Under the pieces are notes generated by a model. The model had not been told where the DNA came from and searched no databases. It was given only the letters and a program-made list of their open reading frames with translations. This document shows positions 44,737 through 54,094 of a stretch of DNA of 64,000 nucleotides, one piece after another (positions within the stretch are counted from its first letter, which is position 1; every line of letters begins with the position of its first letter). Both the position numbers and the translations under genes were made by a program. This stretch comes from an uncultured Cellulophaga sp. (GTDB lineage Bacteria > Bacteroidota > Bacteroidia > Flavobacteriales > Flavobacteriaceae), in contig CANMEI010000003.1 in assembly GCA_947496695.1 (NCBI GenBank), forward strand, positions 346,109 to 410,108. Reading direction: 5' to 3'.

Positions 44737-46215
44737 TTAACGTGGATTTTGTTCTAAACCTCTCTCTACTGCAAAATTTGGTATTTGCAACTGACGTCTT
44801 TCATCTCCTTTATCTAAAATAAAGTCTCCTTCGCCAATAATATTATGAGTTACTTCTAAATCAAATCTCCTCACATCAAACCATCGTAAGCCCTCATGGT
44901 AATACTCTCTTCTTTTTAATTCCGCAATTGCTTTTACAAATGATGTTTGATCACTATCTAATGTATAAAATGGGGTATACTCATTTACAACTTCAGGGTA
45001 ATTATCTAAAATATCTTGCTTTATTAAAAGATCAGTACTAGCATCATAGCTCTCTGTTCTTAAAGAATAAAATGTATTGATATCAGATAAAGAAGAATCA
45101 AAATTATTCATCATAGCATAAGCCTCTGCCCTATTTAGTAAAACTTCATCAGTTGAAAAAAGTACTAAGCCAACATAAGGGTCACCTATACCTGCATTTA
45201 TATTTGTATACCTAAAAAATTCGGTGAATTTAGGAAGGTTATAAAAAGCCTCAGTACCAAAAACAGCATAAGCCCAACTTTTTCCTAGAATATTTGCAGA
45301 AAAGAACAATTCATCCCCTTTATCTATATTGAGTCCAAAATTATTACTAGCAAAAATTCTAGCATATAATGAATTTGCAGAAACTACAAGTAAATTAGTA
45401 GGGTCACCATCACTAGCATATAATGCTGTCCTCTCTGAATATTCAAGTGCATCATAAATATTTAAATAGTCTCTTAATTGTTCTTCAGGATTTGTGATTA
45501 TTCTTGAACTATATTCTATTACATTCTCCCACTCTCCTTTAAATAAATAAAACCTAGTTGCAAATGCGTAAGCTGCATCTTGAGTAAAATGAAAAACAGG
45601 TTGTTCATAATTATTGGTAACTAAATCCAACCCTTGCAACAAATCACTTTCAATATAATCATAAACTTCTTGCACTGTGTTTCTTGAGTAATTAACTATA
45701 AAATCATCTTCAGGTTCTAAAATATAAGGAATACCTAAATCAGCATCTGCTGTATTAGCATCGTAATGTTTTGCCCAAAAATTAACTAACATAAAATGCC
45801 CATAAGCTCTTGCTAACAAAGCCTCACCTTTTTGAGGGGCCAACTCATCTAAATCACCAAGTTCTTCAATTGATGCTAAAGCTTGATTTGCTTGAGCTAT
45901 TGCTTTGTAACAAGCATTCCAATAAGTAACTCTATAATCTAAATCATCTATATTATTATCTTCCCATTTATAATTTGCCAAATTCAATTCACTAGGCAAT
46001 TCACTATTTTTATCCCCAACATTATCAGACATGGTTTCTGCAAAATCCATATAATTTGCTTCGGGGTAAGCAATAACCAATAATTCAGAAATTTTTTCTG
46101 GACTATCAATTTCAGTTCTATTATCTGGGACCTCAGACAAATAATCTTCACAAGAAACTATTGCCAACGCCATAAAAAGTAACATCCCTATTTTTGTTCT
46201 ATATAATTTGTTCAT
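44737..46215 (-). CDS. SusD/RagB-family nutrient-binding lipoprotein
   Basis: This 492-residue surface lipoprotein (IVSC, Cys22, then EDYLSEVPDN) is built of TPR-like helices as in SusD: YWNACYKAIAQANQALASIE, KGEALLARAYGHFMLVNFWA, and the late ELKRREYYHEGLRWFDVRRF that marks the family. It binds substrate and caps the SusC barrel. It follows the susC gene by 13 bp and precedes the metallohydrolase gene. No CAZyme is nearby, so the substrate is not obviously a polysaccharide. Confidence 0.95.
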   Translation of the reverse strand: MNKLYRTKIGMLLFMALAIVSCEDYLSEVPDNRTEIDSPEKISELLVIAYPEANYMDFAETMSDNVGDKNSELPSELNLANYKWEDNNIDDLDYRVTYWNACYKAIAQANQALASIEELGDLDELAPQKGEALLARAYGHFMLVNFWAKHYDANTADADLGIPYILEPEDDFIVNYSRNTVQEVYDYIESDLLQGLDLVTNNYEQPVFHFTQDAAYAFATRFYLFKGEWENVIEYSSRIITNPEEQLRDYLNIYDALEYSERTALYASDGDPTNLLVVSANSLYARIFASNNFGLNIDKGDELFFSANILGKSWAYAVFGTEAFYNLPKFTEFFRYTNINAGIGDPYVGLVLFSTDEVLLNRAEAYAMMNNFDSSLSDINTFYSLRTESYDASTDLLIKQDILDNYPEVVNEYTPFYTLDSDQTSFVKAIAELKRREYYHEGLRWFDVRRFDLEVTHNIIGEGDFILDKGDERRQLQIPNFAVERGLEQNPR

Positions 46216-46228
46216 TTTTTTTAATATT

Positions 46229-49200
46229 TTAAAAACCTACATTAAGTGATAGTGTAAATTGTCTTGTTATAGGTTGAGAAACCCCTCCAGACCTAAAAAA
46301 TTCTGGATCTTGACCATTTAATCGAGAATCAGAATAAATCATAAACGGATTTGTTGTTGACACTTTCAACTTAAATGTATTTAAGCCTAAATTCGCTTTT
46401 AAGTCTTTTGGAAAATCAAATGCAACACTAATATTTTTCATCCTAACAAATCCTCCATCAACTACACGAACATCAGAATAATTATATGCGTTGTAAGCTC
46501 TAAATAAATTTGGAATTTCGTTTAAAAGTCTACCACTAGCTATAACTGGAACATTAGTAAAGTTTTCGTCACCTGGAGAAATCCAACGGTTTTTAAACTC
46601 AGATGTAAACACATCTAAATCAGTATAAGATTCTGAAAAAGTAGGATCTAATCTAATTTTATTACCACCTGAAGCAGTAACTAAAAGGCTTACAGATATG
46701 CCTTTATATTTGAAAGTATTTGAAAAACCTGCCGTTTTAGTTGGCTCGATACTTCCTTCATATTTCAAATACGATGTAATATTTTCTACATCTTGAAAAT
46801 CTGCACCTGTAACACTATTTTCTTCATTACTCAAATCCTCTGGAAGAAAGTATGTAGGTAAGCCTCTATCATCTAAACCAGTAAACTGAAAAGAAAAAAG
46901 TGATTGTCTTGGAAAATCTACTACATTACCTCCTGTTTGATCAACTAAATCTAAAACATTAGGCTTATTTTCTAAAGCCGTTATTTTTTGATCTAAAACT
47001 GAAAAATTAAGTGTTGAAGACCATTTAAAGTTTGAAGTTTTTATTGGCTCAACTGTTAAGGATACTTCTAGTCCTTTAGTTTCCATATCAGAATTATTCC
47101 CCTGTTTAATAAATTCTCCACCAATACCTGAGGAACGAACAAAGTCAATTAAATCAAAACCTTTTCGTTGATATACATCTGCAGTAAAAATCACCCTATT
47201 TTGATATAACCCAAAATCTAATCCTATATTTGTTTCATACTGTTTTTCCCAAGTTAATTCTGAATTCTGTAATTCTTCTATATCTAAATATCGCTCTCTA
47301 GAGTCAAAATCTAGTCGATTTGTAATGTCATTTCTAAAAATAGCTAATGAATTAGTTGCGGGTCCTGCTGTAGCGGTTAAACCGTATGAAGCTCGCAGGC
47401 TTAAAGAATTTAAAAAATCTGCATTTTCTAAAAATCTTTCTTGCTTAACATTCCACTTTCCACTTATTGTACCAGTAGGTAACCACCTAGATGAAGTACT
47501 TCTACCTTGTCTGTTAGATCCATCGTAACGACCAGTTAATGATAGTATATATTTACTATCATAGGCGTAGGTTAATTTAGAAAAAACACCTATTGTACGT
47601 TCTTTTTCACTCTCAATACCAAAATAATCAGTTGCTTCTCCTAACGTTTTTGAAAATATCTCAGGATCAGTAAAAGGCGTTAAACCTCTATCGTATTGAA
47701 GCCCATAACCTATAAAATAGTCTTCTTCACGATCAATATATCTCATTTCTTGACCCAACAAGCCATTAACCTCGTGCTTATTATTGAATGTATTTGTATA
47801 GTTTATACTATTTCTAATATAATAATTAGTTAACTCATTATTTGTATTTCTATAAATACCTCCTTCTGGTAATACAGAGACTGGTGGAGCCGTTGGATTA
47901 TCAGGGTCTGAATATAAAAAAACATTAGCATCACGAACTATTGTAGTTTCTTGAGACCTGTAAGCTTCTGCTACATTAGATTGTTCTGTTACATTATGAT
48001 CTCTGTTTGACACAACATACCTTAAAGAACCTAAAAAATTATAATTTAAATTTTTATTTATTTTATAATCTCCATCTAACTGAAAACTAATATCCTTTAC
48101 TTTTAACTTTATGTAATTATTTTCTAACTCATTAAAAATATTGAATGGTGCCCAATTAGACCTGTAATATTCTAAATTACCATCATTATCTCTTGGTCTA
48201 ATGGTTCTGTTTGTTGAAAGCGCATAATTAAATGGGTTAATATCAAAAACTCTAGAAACATCACCTCTAAAACTATCTTCTTCTCTATCAAAAGTACCAG
48301 GTGCATCTTGATCTCTAACTGAACCATTAGCACCTAACGTAAGCTTAAATTTATCTGATAAATAATAGGTGTTTTTTAACTTGTAAGTAAACCTATTAAC
48401 TTTATCAGCAATTGTCCACCCTGGATCATTATAAAAACTTAATGAAGCATAAAAACTATTATTATCTCCACCTCCAGAAAAACTTAAGGTATGATTTTGT
48501 GTCATAGAAGCTCTAAACAATTGTCTAAACCAATCTGTATTTGCTTGTTCATACTGTTGCAAAAATTGATTTCTTGCTTCAACAGTATTAGCTACACCAA
48601 ACTGACCTGTACTTGCATCGTAAGCATTTAATTGCTGTGCTAATATTGTATAAATACCCCCATTTCTATTTTGCGCTACACTAGGGAAGTCTAAAAAACC
48701 TTTTTCTTCTAATTCTTGAAAAATACTAACTGTTTCTTGTGAGTTTAGAATATCATAATTTGAATACCTAGGAATATCACGAACAGTTTGTTCTAAAACA
48801 TAATTAACTTTTAGTTTTGATTTTCGTTGCCCTCCTTTAGTTGTTATAACAATAACACCATTTAAAGCTCGGGCACCATATAAAGATGTCGCTGAAGCAT
48901 CTTTTAAAATATCAATTTTTTCAATATCATTTGTATTTATACCTGCAATTGAAGAACTTATTAAAGTTGACGCATCACCTGATATTAATCCATCAAAATC
49001 TGTATTAACTATATCTTCTTGTATTACACCGTCAATAACCCATAATGGTCTTGTATCACCAAAAACAGATGAAGCACCCCGAATTGTAACTTTAGGTCCT
49101 GAGCCAAATGTTCCTGTTACATTTTGTATATTAACACCAGCTGCTCTACCTTCTAGCATTTGACTAACATCAACAAGCCCATCAATTTTAAAACTTTCAG

Positions 49201-49903
49201 ATTTAATAGAACTCGATGCTCCTGTAAATATTCTCTTGGAAGTTTTATCATAACCTGACACTACTACCTCTTGTAATGCCTCAACATCTTCTTGCAATAC
49301 TATAGTTAATGCATTATTATTTTCAACAATAACTTCCTTACTCTTAAAACCTAAACCTTTAATTAGCAAAACATCTCCAATATCAACTTTAATTGTAAAA
49401 TTTCCATCAAAGTCAGTAGTTGTTCCTGTATTTGTATTTTTAATTAGAATTGAAATCCCCAAAAGTGGTATCCCATCTACACCTAAAACATTTCCGTTTA
49501 GAGTAATTTTATCTTGTTCGGTAACTGTAGTTATTATTTTTGGTTTAGCTCGTTTTAAAATAATTTGCTTTCCAAGTACCTGATACGATATATTTTTATC
49601 TTTAAATACAATATCAAGTATATCTTCTATATACTTGTTATTAACATCAACTGAAACTATATCTTTTGAATTGATATCTGAGTTTTTAAAAAAGATCTTA
49701 AATTCTGTTTTCTTTTTTATCTCCTTAAACAATTCTTTATAAGTTACTTCGTTAAGGTCTAATGTTATTTTGGTATTTTGAGAATATATACTAGCACTTA
49801 CCCTACATAAAGATAGGATAAGAAGAATTGCTGTAAGTTTCATTTTCAAATCGAATTTTAATAGATTACCATACCCATGGCAATTATTATGTTGTTTTTT
49901 CAT
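46229..49903 (-). CDS. SusC/RagA-family TonB-dependent receptor with signalling (STN) domain
   Basis: This 1224-residue outer-membrane protein has a signal sequence (MKLTAILLILSLCRVSASIY region, residues 21-40), an STN domain at about 45-115 (TKITLDLNEVTYKELFKEI), a carboxypeptidase-like domain at about 130-205 (LNGNVLGVDGIPLLGISI), the plug (SSVFGDTRPLWVIDGVI) and a 22-strand-type barrel ending TRQFTLSLNVGF. The STN domain passes a substrate signal to FecR and then to the ECF sigma factor, both present upstream. It imports the SusD-bound substrate using TonB energy. It is first in the susC-susD-metallohydrolase-DUF4302 operon. Confidence 0.96.
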   Translation of the reverse strand: MKKQHNNCHGYGNLLKFDLKMKLTAILLILSLCRVSASIYSQNTKITLDLNEVTYKELFKEIKKKTEFKIFFKNSDINSKDIVSVDVNNKYIEDILDIVFKDKNISYQVLGKQIILKRAKPKIITTVTEQDKITLNGNVLGVDGIPLLGISILIKNTNTGTTTDFDGNFTIKVDIGDVLLIKGLGFKSKEVIVENNNALTIVLQEDVEALQEVVVSGYDKTSKRIFTGASSSIKSESFKIDGLVDVSQMLEGRAAGVNIQNVTGTFGSGPKVTIRGASSVFGDTRPLWVIDGVIQEDIVNTDFDGLISGDASTLISSSIAGINTNDIEKIDILKDASATSLYGARALNGVIVITTKGGQRKSKLKVNYVLEQTVRDIPRYSNYDILNSQETVSIFQELEEKGFLDFPSVAQNRNGGIYTILAQQLNAYDASTGQFGVANTVEARNQFLQQYEQANTDWFRQLFRASMTQNHTLSFSGGGDNNSFYASLSFYNDPGWTIADKVNRFTYKLKNTYYLSDKFKLTLGANGSVRDQDAPGTFDREEDSFRGDVSRVFDINPFNYALSTNRTIRPRDNDGNLEYYRSNWAPFNIFNELENNYIKLKVKDISFQLDGDYKINKNLNYNFLGSLRYVVSNRDHNVTEQSNVAEAYRSQETTIVRDANVFLYSDPDNPTAPPVSVLPEGGIYRNTNNELTNYYIRNSINYTNTFNNKHEVNGLLGQEMRYIDREEDYFIGYGLQYDRGLTPFTDPEIFSKTLGEATDYFGIESEKERTIGVFSKLTYAYDSKYILSLTGRYDGSNRQGRSTSSRWLPTGTISGKWNVKQERFLENADFLNSLSLRASYGLTATAGPATNSLAIFRNDITNRLDFDSRERYLDIEELQNSELTWEKQYETNIGLDFGLYQNRVIFTADVYQRKGFDLIDFVRSSGIGGEFIKQGNNSDMETKGLEVSLTVEPIKTSNFKWSSTLNFSVLDQKITALENKPNVLDLVDQTGGNVVDFPRQSLFSFQFTGLDDRGLPTYFLPEDLSNEENSVTGADFQDVENITSYLKYEGSIEPTKTAGFSNTFKYKGISVSLLVTASGGNKIRLDPTFSESYTDLDVFTSEFKNRWISPGDENFTNVPVIASGRLLNEIPNLFRAYNAYNYSDVRVVDGGFVRMKNISVAFDFPKDLKANLGLNTFKLKVSTTNPFMIYSDSRLNGQDPEFFRSGGVSQPITRQFTLSLNVGF

Positions 49904-49916
49904 ACTTTTAATATGA

Positions 49917-49987
49917 TTTTAGAGATTTAGCATTTTTAAAATTTTAATTGTGGATCGAGGGATGCTGGAACATCTCTCGATTTTTTT
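49917..49987 (+). ncRNA. Candidate cis-antisense RNA in the fecR-susC gap
   Basis: The gap between fecR and susC, both on minus, contains a textbook intrinsic terminator pointing the other way (49954-49987). Something on the plus strand should therefore be transcribed into it, antisense to the susC leader. A weak -7 element, TACTTTTA at 49903-49910, would give a transcript of about 70 nt. I recall short cis-encoded antisense RNAs in this position (between anti-sigma and susC genes) repressing polysaccharide-use loci in Bacteroides (DonS type). The 5' end given here is a guess. Confidence 0.4.
49954..49987 (+). terminator. Intrinsic terminator in antisense orientation upstream of susC
   Basis: An 11-bp stem (49954-49964 with 49971-49981; ATCGAGGGATG and CATCTCTCGAT, one G-U type mismatch) with loop CTGGAA is followed on plus by T residues to 49987. 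Minus has no T-run after the hairpin, so it does not serve fecR. It could also act as a leader hairpin of the susC message. Confidence 0.7.
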
Positions 49988-50016
49988 ACTTCATTTTCAT
50001 TTCAATTCATATAAAT

Positions 50017-51180
50017 TCAACTATTTAAAGGGTTTATGGTTATTTTTCTGTTCTCAATTTTAAAATTAAACGGCACTGTATTCTTGAATGTCTTTAATAC
50101 TTCTTCTATAGTTTCTAAATCAAATTGCCCTGTAAATTTTTCGTTTACTAATAAATCACAATTATTCTCAATTGAGACATTATAAAACCGTTCTAATTTT
50201 TTGGAAATAGAATTAAATTCTTCATTTTCAAAAAGTAAAACACCATCTAACCATGCAATATAATTTTGTATATCAACAGTATTTACTTTCCCTATTTTTT
50301 CTTTAGAATATTTAAATTGTTCCCCTGGCTTTAAAACAAATTCGCCTTGAGTATTAAAATTTACTTTTACAGAACCTTCTACAAGTACAATATCATTTGC
50401 AGTATCCGCAGTATACGATGATATATTAAATTCTGTTCCCAAAACAGTCGTTTGAAAATTCTTGGTATGCACTACAAACCTGTTTTTTTTGTCTTTTTTA
50501 GCTACATCAAAATAAGCCTCTCCCTTTAACTCAACAACCCTTTCTTCATTTGCATTAAAATAAGTTGGATATTTTAAAAAAGAGCCAGAATTTAAATAAG
50601 CACGAGTACCATCTGATAAAACAACCTCCATCCGTTTACCATATGGAACATAAATTTCATTAAATTCAAGATTGGTAATTTCCTCTTTATTATCAGAATA
50701 ATTATAAAGTATGCTATTCCCTTTTTGAACAGCTACTACTTTACCTTCTGTATTATATATTTTATTAGATTTAGATTCGTCTAATGGTTTTTCTTCACCT
50801 GAGTTAAGCTTCAAAACAATTTGATTAGAAACCTCTAAATCACTTGAATATCCATAATTAAAATAAATCAAGATTGACAGCGCAAATAATAAACAAAAGC
50901 TTGCTGCTGCATATAAGTAAGCTCTGTTTCTACTAAAAAAAGAATTTTCTAAACTTGAATTATAATCAATTTTTCTAGCTAAGAATTTTTCAAAGGCTTC
51001 TTCTGAATCAAAATTTTGAACTTCAACTTCAATCAAATGATTTAAAACAAAATATTTTTTTAATGCTTCTAAATTATCGGCAACAGTTAATTTATTTTTA
51101 AAAACTTCCAATTCACTTGGTGTCATTGCGTCTTTTAAAAATTTAGAAATTTCGCTATTACTTAACTGATTATTCTTCAT
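50017..51180 (-). CDS. FecR-family anti-sigma factor
   Basis: This 387-residue inner-membrane protein has a cytoplasmic N-terminal part (1-88), one membrane helix at about 89-108 (LYAAASFCLLFALSILIYFN), and a periplasmic FecR domain (YVPYGKRMEVVLSDGTRAYL, VELKGEAYFDVAKKDKKNRF, TVLGTEFNISSY) with a C-terminal DUF4974 segment that would contact the STN domain of the SusC receptor. It passes the outer-membrane signal to the ECF sigma factor. It lies 113 bp upstream of susC and is divergent from the sigma gene, with a 55-bp gap, which is less usual than the co-directional order. Confidence 0.93.
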   Translation of the reverse strand: MKNNQLSNSEISKFLKDAMTPSELEVFKNKLTVADNLEALKKYFVLNHLIEVEVQNFDSEEAFEKFLARKIDYNSSLENSFFSRNRAYLYAAASFCLLFALSILIYFNYGYSSDLEVSNQIVLKLNSGEEKPLDESKSNKIYNTEGKVVAVQKGNSILYNYSDNKEEITNLEFNEIYVPYGKRMEVVLSDGTRAYLNSGSFLKYPTYFNANEERVVELKGEAYFDVAKKDKKNRFVVHTKNFQTTVLGTEFNISSYTADTANDIVLVEGSVKVNFNTQGEFVLKPGEQFKYSKEKIGKVNTVDIQNYIAWLDGVLLFENEEFNSISKKLERFYNVSIENNCDLLVNEKFTGQFDLETIEEVLKTFKNTVPFNFKIENRKITINPLNS

Positions 51181-51235
51181 TGATAAGTTGATTCTTTATA
51201 GAAAGACTCAAAAAATATAGAATACCCTTAGTTTT

Positions 51236-51835
51236 ATGTTAAGATATTTTAAAAAAAATGTTAATTTTAAAAATAAGATAGTACTCCCTAAAAAAAAACA
51301 CCTGAAAAAAGAAACTCAAAAAACTGAAATTAAAAACCTTAAGAAAGGTGATAATGAAGCATTTAAACTGCTTTATAAAGAATACTATAAAAGTTTATGT
51401 GTTTACACTTATGGAATTTCAAAAAATAGAACTTTAGCAGAAGATATTGTGCAAAATGTTTTTTTTAATTTATGGAAAAACAGAAATAAAATAGAAATAA
51501 AAAACTCTATATCTTCCTATTTATACAAATCATGCTACAATGAATTTATAAATCATTACAAAAAACAACAGAAAACTTTAGATTATCTAACTGAGTTTAG
51601 AATATCGGCAATGGATTTCTTTATAGAAGATTCTATAGAAACTACAAACGAAGACAAAATAATTTCAATAAGAAAAGCTATTGAAAAACTGCCTAATAAA
51701 TGCAAAGAGGTGTTTATTATGATAAAGATAGAAGGCTTAAAATATAAAGAGGTTGCTGATAATTTAAAAATATCTATAAAAACCGTAGAAGCTCATATGA
51801 CCTTAGCTCTCAGGAAAATTAAAGAAGAAATTTAA
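51236..51835 (+). CDS. ECF sigma factor of the SusCD locus
   Basis: This 199-residue protein has sigma-70 region 2 at about 40-105 (LYKEYYKSLCVYTYGISKN, AEDIVQNVFFNLWKNRNKI) and region 4 at about 140-195 (LPNKCKEVFIMIKIEGLKY, EVADNLKISIKTVEAHM). This is the FecI-like type linked to SusC/FecR in Bacteroidota. The first 32 residues are Lys-rich and not part of region 2; no other Met lies before the domain, so the ATG at 51236 is kept, though it may be an N-terminal extension. It is divergent from fecR, and its stop is 3 bp from the queG stop. Confidence 0.9.
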   Translation: MLRYFKKNVNFKNKIVLPKKKHLKKETQKTEIKNLKKGDNEAFKLLYKEYYKSLCVYTYGISKNRTLAEDIVQNVFFNLWKNRNKIEIKNSISSYLYKSCYNEFINHYKKQQKTLDYLTEFRISAMDFFIEDSIETTNEDKIISIRKAIEKLPNKCKEVFIMIKIEGLKYKEVADNLKISIKTVEAHMTLALRKIKEEI

Positions 51836-51838
51836 TCT

Positions 51839-52762
51839 CTATTCTTTCAAAAAATCTATATTCCTAGTTAATCCACCATATTTGGTTCTTTTCACTGCAG
51901 ATTTTTGAAATACTTTTTTAAAAACATCTTCCGTTATTTCTTCCCAATCTTTTTTAGTCAGTGATAATAAATCTGGGTGCGGATTAAATAGAGGTTCATT
52001 ATGTGGTTTTGAAAAACGATTCCATGGGCAAACATCTTGACATACATCACAGCCAAATGCCCAATCATCAAACTTACCTTTAATCTCTATAGGTAATTCG
52101 TCTTTTAATTCTATGGTAAAATATGAAATACACTTACTACCATCAACAACACAGGGGTCAACTATTGCTTGTGTTGGGCACGCATCTATACAAGCGGTAC
52201 AAGTACCACAATGATCTGTAACTGCGTGATCATGTTCCAATTCTAAATCAAGTATTAATTCTGCTATAAAATAAAAAGAACCAACTCGTTGCGTTAACAA
52301 ATTACTATGCTTACCTATCCAACCTAGCCCACTTTTAGCTGCCCAAGCTTTATCTAATACGGGTGCAGAATCTACAAAAGCACGACCACTCACCTCTCCT
52401 ATCTCTTCTGAAATAAATTCTTGCAATTGCCTTAATTTACCTTTTATTATATGATGATAATCTTGACCATATGCATATTTAGAAATTTTATAAGTACTAT
52501 CTACCTGTTTTTCTTCTGGATAATAATTTAATAATAATGAAATTACAGATTTTGAATCATCAACTAATAAACGAGGATCTAATCGTTTATCAAAATGATT
52601 TTCCATGTACTTCATTTCTCCATGCATGTTATTTTTTAACCACTTTTCTAACCTTGGAGCTTCTTCTTCTAAAAAATCTGCTTTAGAAATTCCACAAGAC
52701 ATAAAGCCTAATCGCTTAGCTTCATCTTTTATTTGCTTTGTATATTTCTCTTTGAGATTCAT
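51839..52762 (-). CDS. queG: Epoxyqueuosine reductase
   Basis: This 307-residue cobalamin- and Fe-S-dependent enzyme reduces epoxyqueuosine to queuosine in tRNA anticodons. It shows the C-x2-C-x2-C-x3-CP cluster in [16 protein letters not shown] and a second cluster in [14 protein letters not shown], and the conserved [20 protein letters not shown]. It lacks the C-terminal HEAT-like repeats of longer family members. It is the third gene of ruvB-P450-queG, 3 bp after the P450 gene. Confidence 0.95.
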   Translation of the reverse strand: MNLKEKYTKQIKDEAKRLGFMSCGISKADFLEEEAPRLEKWLKNNMHGEMKYMENHFDKRLDPRLLVDDSKSVISLLLNYYPEEKQVDSTYKISKYAYGQDYHHIIKGKLRQLQEFISEEIGEVSGRAFVDSAPVLDKAWAAKSGLGWIGKHSNLLTQRVGSFYFIAELILDLELEHDHAVTDHCGTCTACIDACPTQAIVDPCVVDGSKCISYFTIELKDELPIEIKGKFDDWAFGCDVCQDVCPWNRFSKPHNEPLFNPHPDLLSLTKKDWEEITEDVFKKVFQKSAVKRTKYGGLTRNIDFLKE

Positions 52763-52765
52763 AAA

Positions 52766-54094
52766 CTATGCCCTAACTGTAAATTTTAAATGAACATTTA
52801 ACGGTTTAAGAGATATGAGTGGATTTAGTTTCACTTCAGTTAATTCTGTAGTTATTTTATATTTTTTAAGTATTTCAGTTACTGCCAGAATCATTTCATA
52901 CATTGCAAAATTATTACCCACACACATTCTTGGCCCAGCTCCAAATGGATAGTAGTAATTCTGGTATTCTTTTTTATCTAATAATTCAAATCTTTCTGGG
53001 TTAAACTTATCGGGTTGGTCCCAAAATTCAGCATACCTATGAAGTTCATAAATACTCATTAACACCATAGTGTTTTTAGGTATTTTAACCCCATCAACTT
53101 CATCATTCTCAATAGCCACTCTGTCTATAATATAAGCAGGTGAATATAATCTCATAGTTTCCTCAATACACTTTTGCACATATTTTAACTCTAAAATAGC
53201 TAACAAAATATCATTTACATCTAAATTAACAGCTCTAACTTCTTGATAAGCTTTCTCTTGTACCTGAGGGTTTTTGGCTAATAAAAAGAATAAAAAACTT
53301 AAAGCATTCGCTGTTGTTTCATGTCCGGCAGTAAACAAAATCAATACTTCATCAATCAATTGTTTTTGAGACATTGCCTTACCATCTTCATAGCGGGCTT
53401 GCAACAACATATCAAGTAAGTCATCTTTCTCTATTTTTGATTTTCTACGGTTTTCAATGAGCTCACTTAAAAGCTCTTGCCCTTTTTCTGCAAGTTTTAG
53501 ATGTTTTTTAATGCTTCTATTTAAATTAAACCACCATTTTAAGTAAGGCTGACGCATTTCTTTAATCAACATTTGTTGGTTCACTTCTGTAATATATTGT
53601 AGTTGTTGCATTTTCTCACGGATATCTTCGCTACTAAAAAGTGATTTTGCAACTACTTGAAAAGCAAGATTACTCATTAAAGGGTATACATCAACAGTAA
53701 CATTCTCTTTTACATCTTCTAACTCAACTTTTATAGCAGAACGAATAGTTCCCATTAAATTGTGCAACTTTTTCTTATGGAAAGCAGGTTGTACCATTCG
53801 CCTATGCGTACGCCAATGCTCTCCATTTGAAGTTAAAATACCGTTACCTATATATTTCGCAAGGTCAACAGTTTGTAAAGTTGATTTTTGATAATTTTTA
53901 TGTTGTTTTTGGAGTATGTGTTTTATTACTTTAGGGCTTCTAGTAAAAACAATTTCTCCACTAGAAATAAGTGGAACCCGAAATAGATCTCCAAATTTTT
54001 CAAAATTTTCACGATGAAAAGGTAAAGGATTTTTTAGAATACGTTTGCTATTCTTTATAACTTCTAAACGTGATACTAAGGGTAGTTTGTGCAT
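52766..54094 (-). CDS. Cytochrome P450
   Basis: This 442-residue haem monooxygenase has the I-helix LFTAGHETTANALSFLFF (the A-G-x-E-T site for oxygen), the K-helix ETMRLYSP (E-x2-R), PERFELLDKKEY, and the haem loop FGAGPRMCVGNNFAM with the thiolate Cys. No membrane anchor is present, so it is soluble. The substrate is unknown; no ferredoxin or reductase gene is adjacent. Its ATG overlaps the ruvB stop codon (TAATG) and queG follows after 3 bp, so it is embedded in a DNA repair and tRNA modification operon. Confidence 0.94.
   Translation of the reverse strand: MHKLPLVSRLEVIKNSKRILKNPLPFHRENFEKFGDLFRVPLISSGEIVFTRSPKVIKHILQKQHKNYQKSTLQTVDLAKYIGNGILTSNGEHWRTHRRMVQPAFHKKKLHNLMGTIRSAIKVELEDVKENVTVDVYPLMSNLAFQVVAKSLFSSEDIREKMQQLQYITEVNQQMLIKEMRQPYLKWWFNLNRSIKKHLKLAEKGQELLSELIENRRKSKIEKDDLLDMLLQARYEDGKAMSQKQLIDEVLILFTAGHETTANALSFLFFLLAKNPQVQEKAYQEVRAVNLDVNDILLAILELKYVQKCIEETMRLYSPAYIIDRVAIENDEVDGVKIPKNTMVLMSIYELHRYAEFWDQPDKFNPERFELLDKKEYQNYYYPFGAGPRMCVGNNFAMYEMILAVTEILKKYKITTELTEVKLNPLISLKPLNVHLKFTVRA

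Noticed and set aside
49904..50016. The fecR-susC hairpin as terminator of fecR
   Set aside because: On the minus strand no T-run follows the stem, so it does not fit a terminator for fecR.
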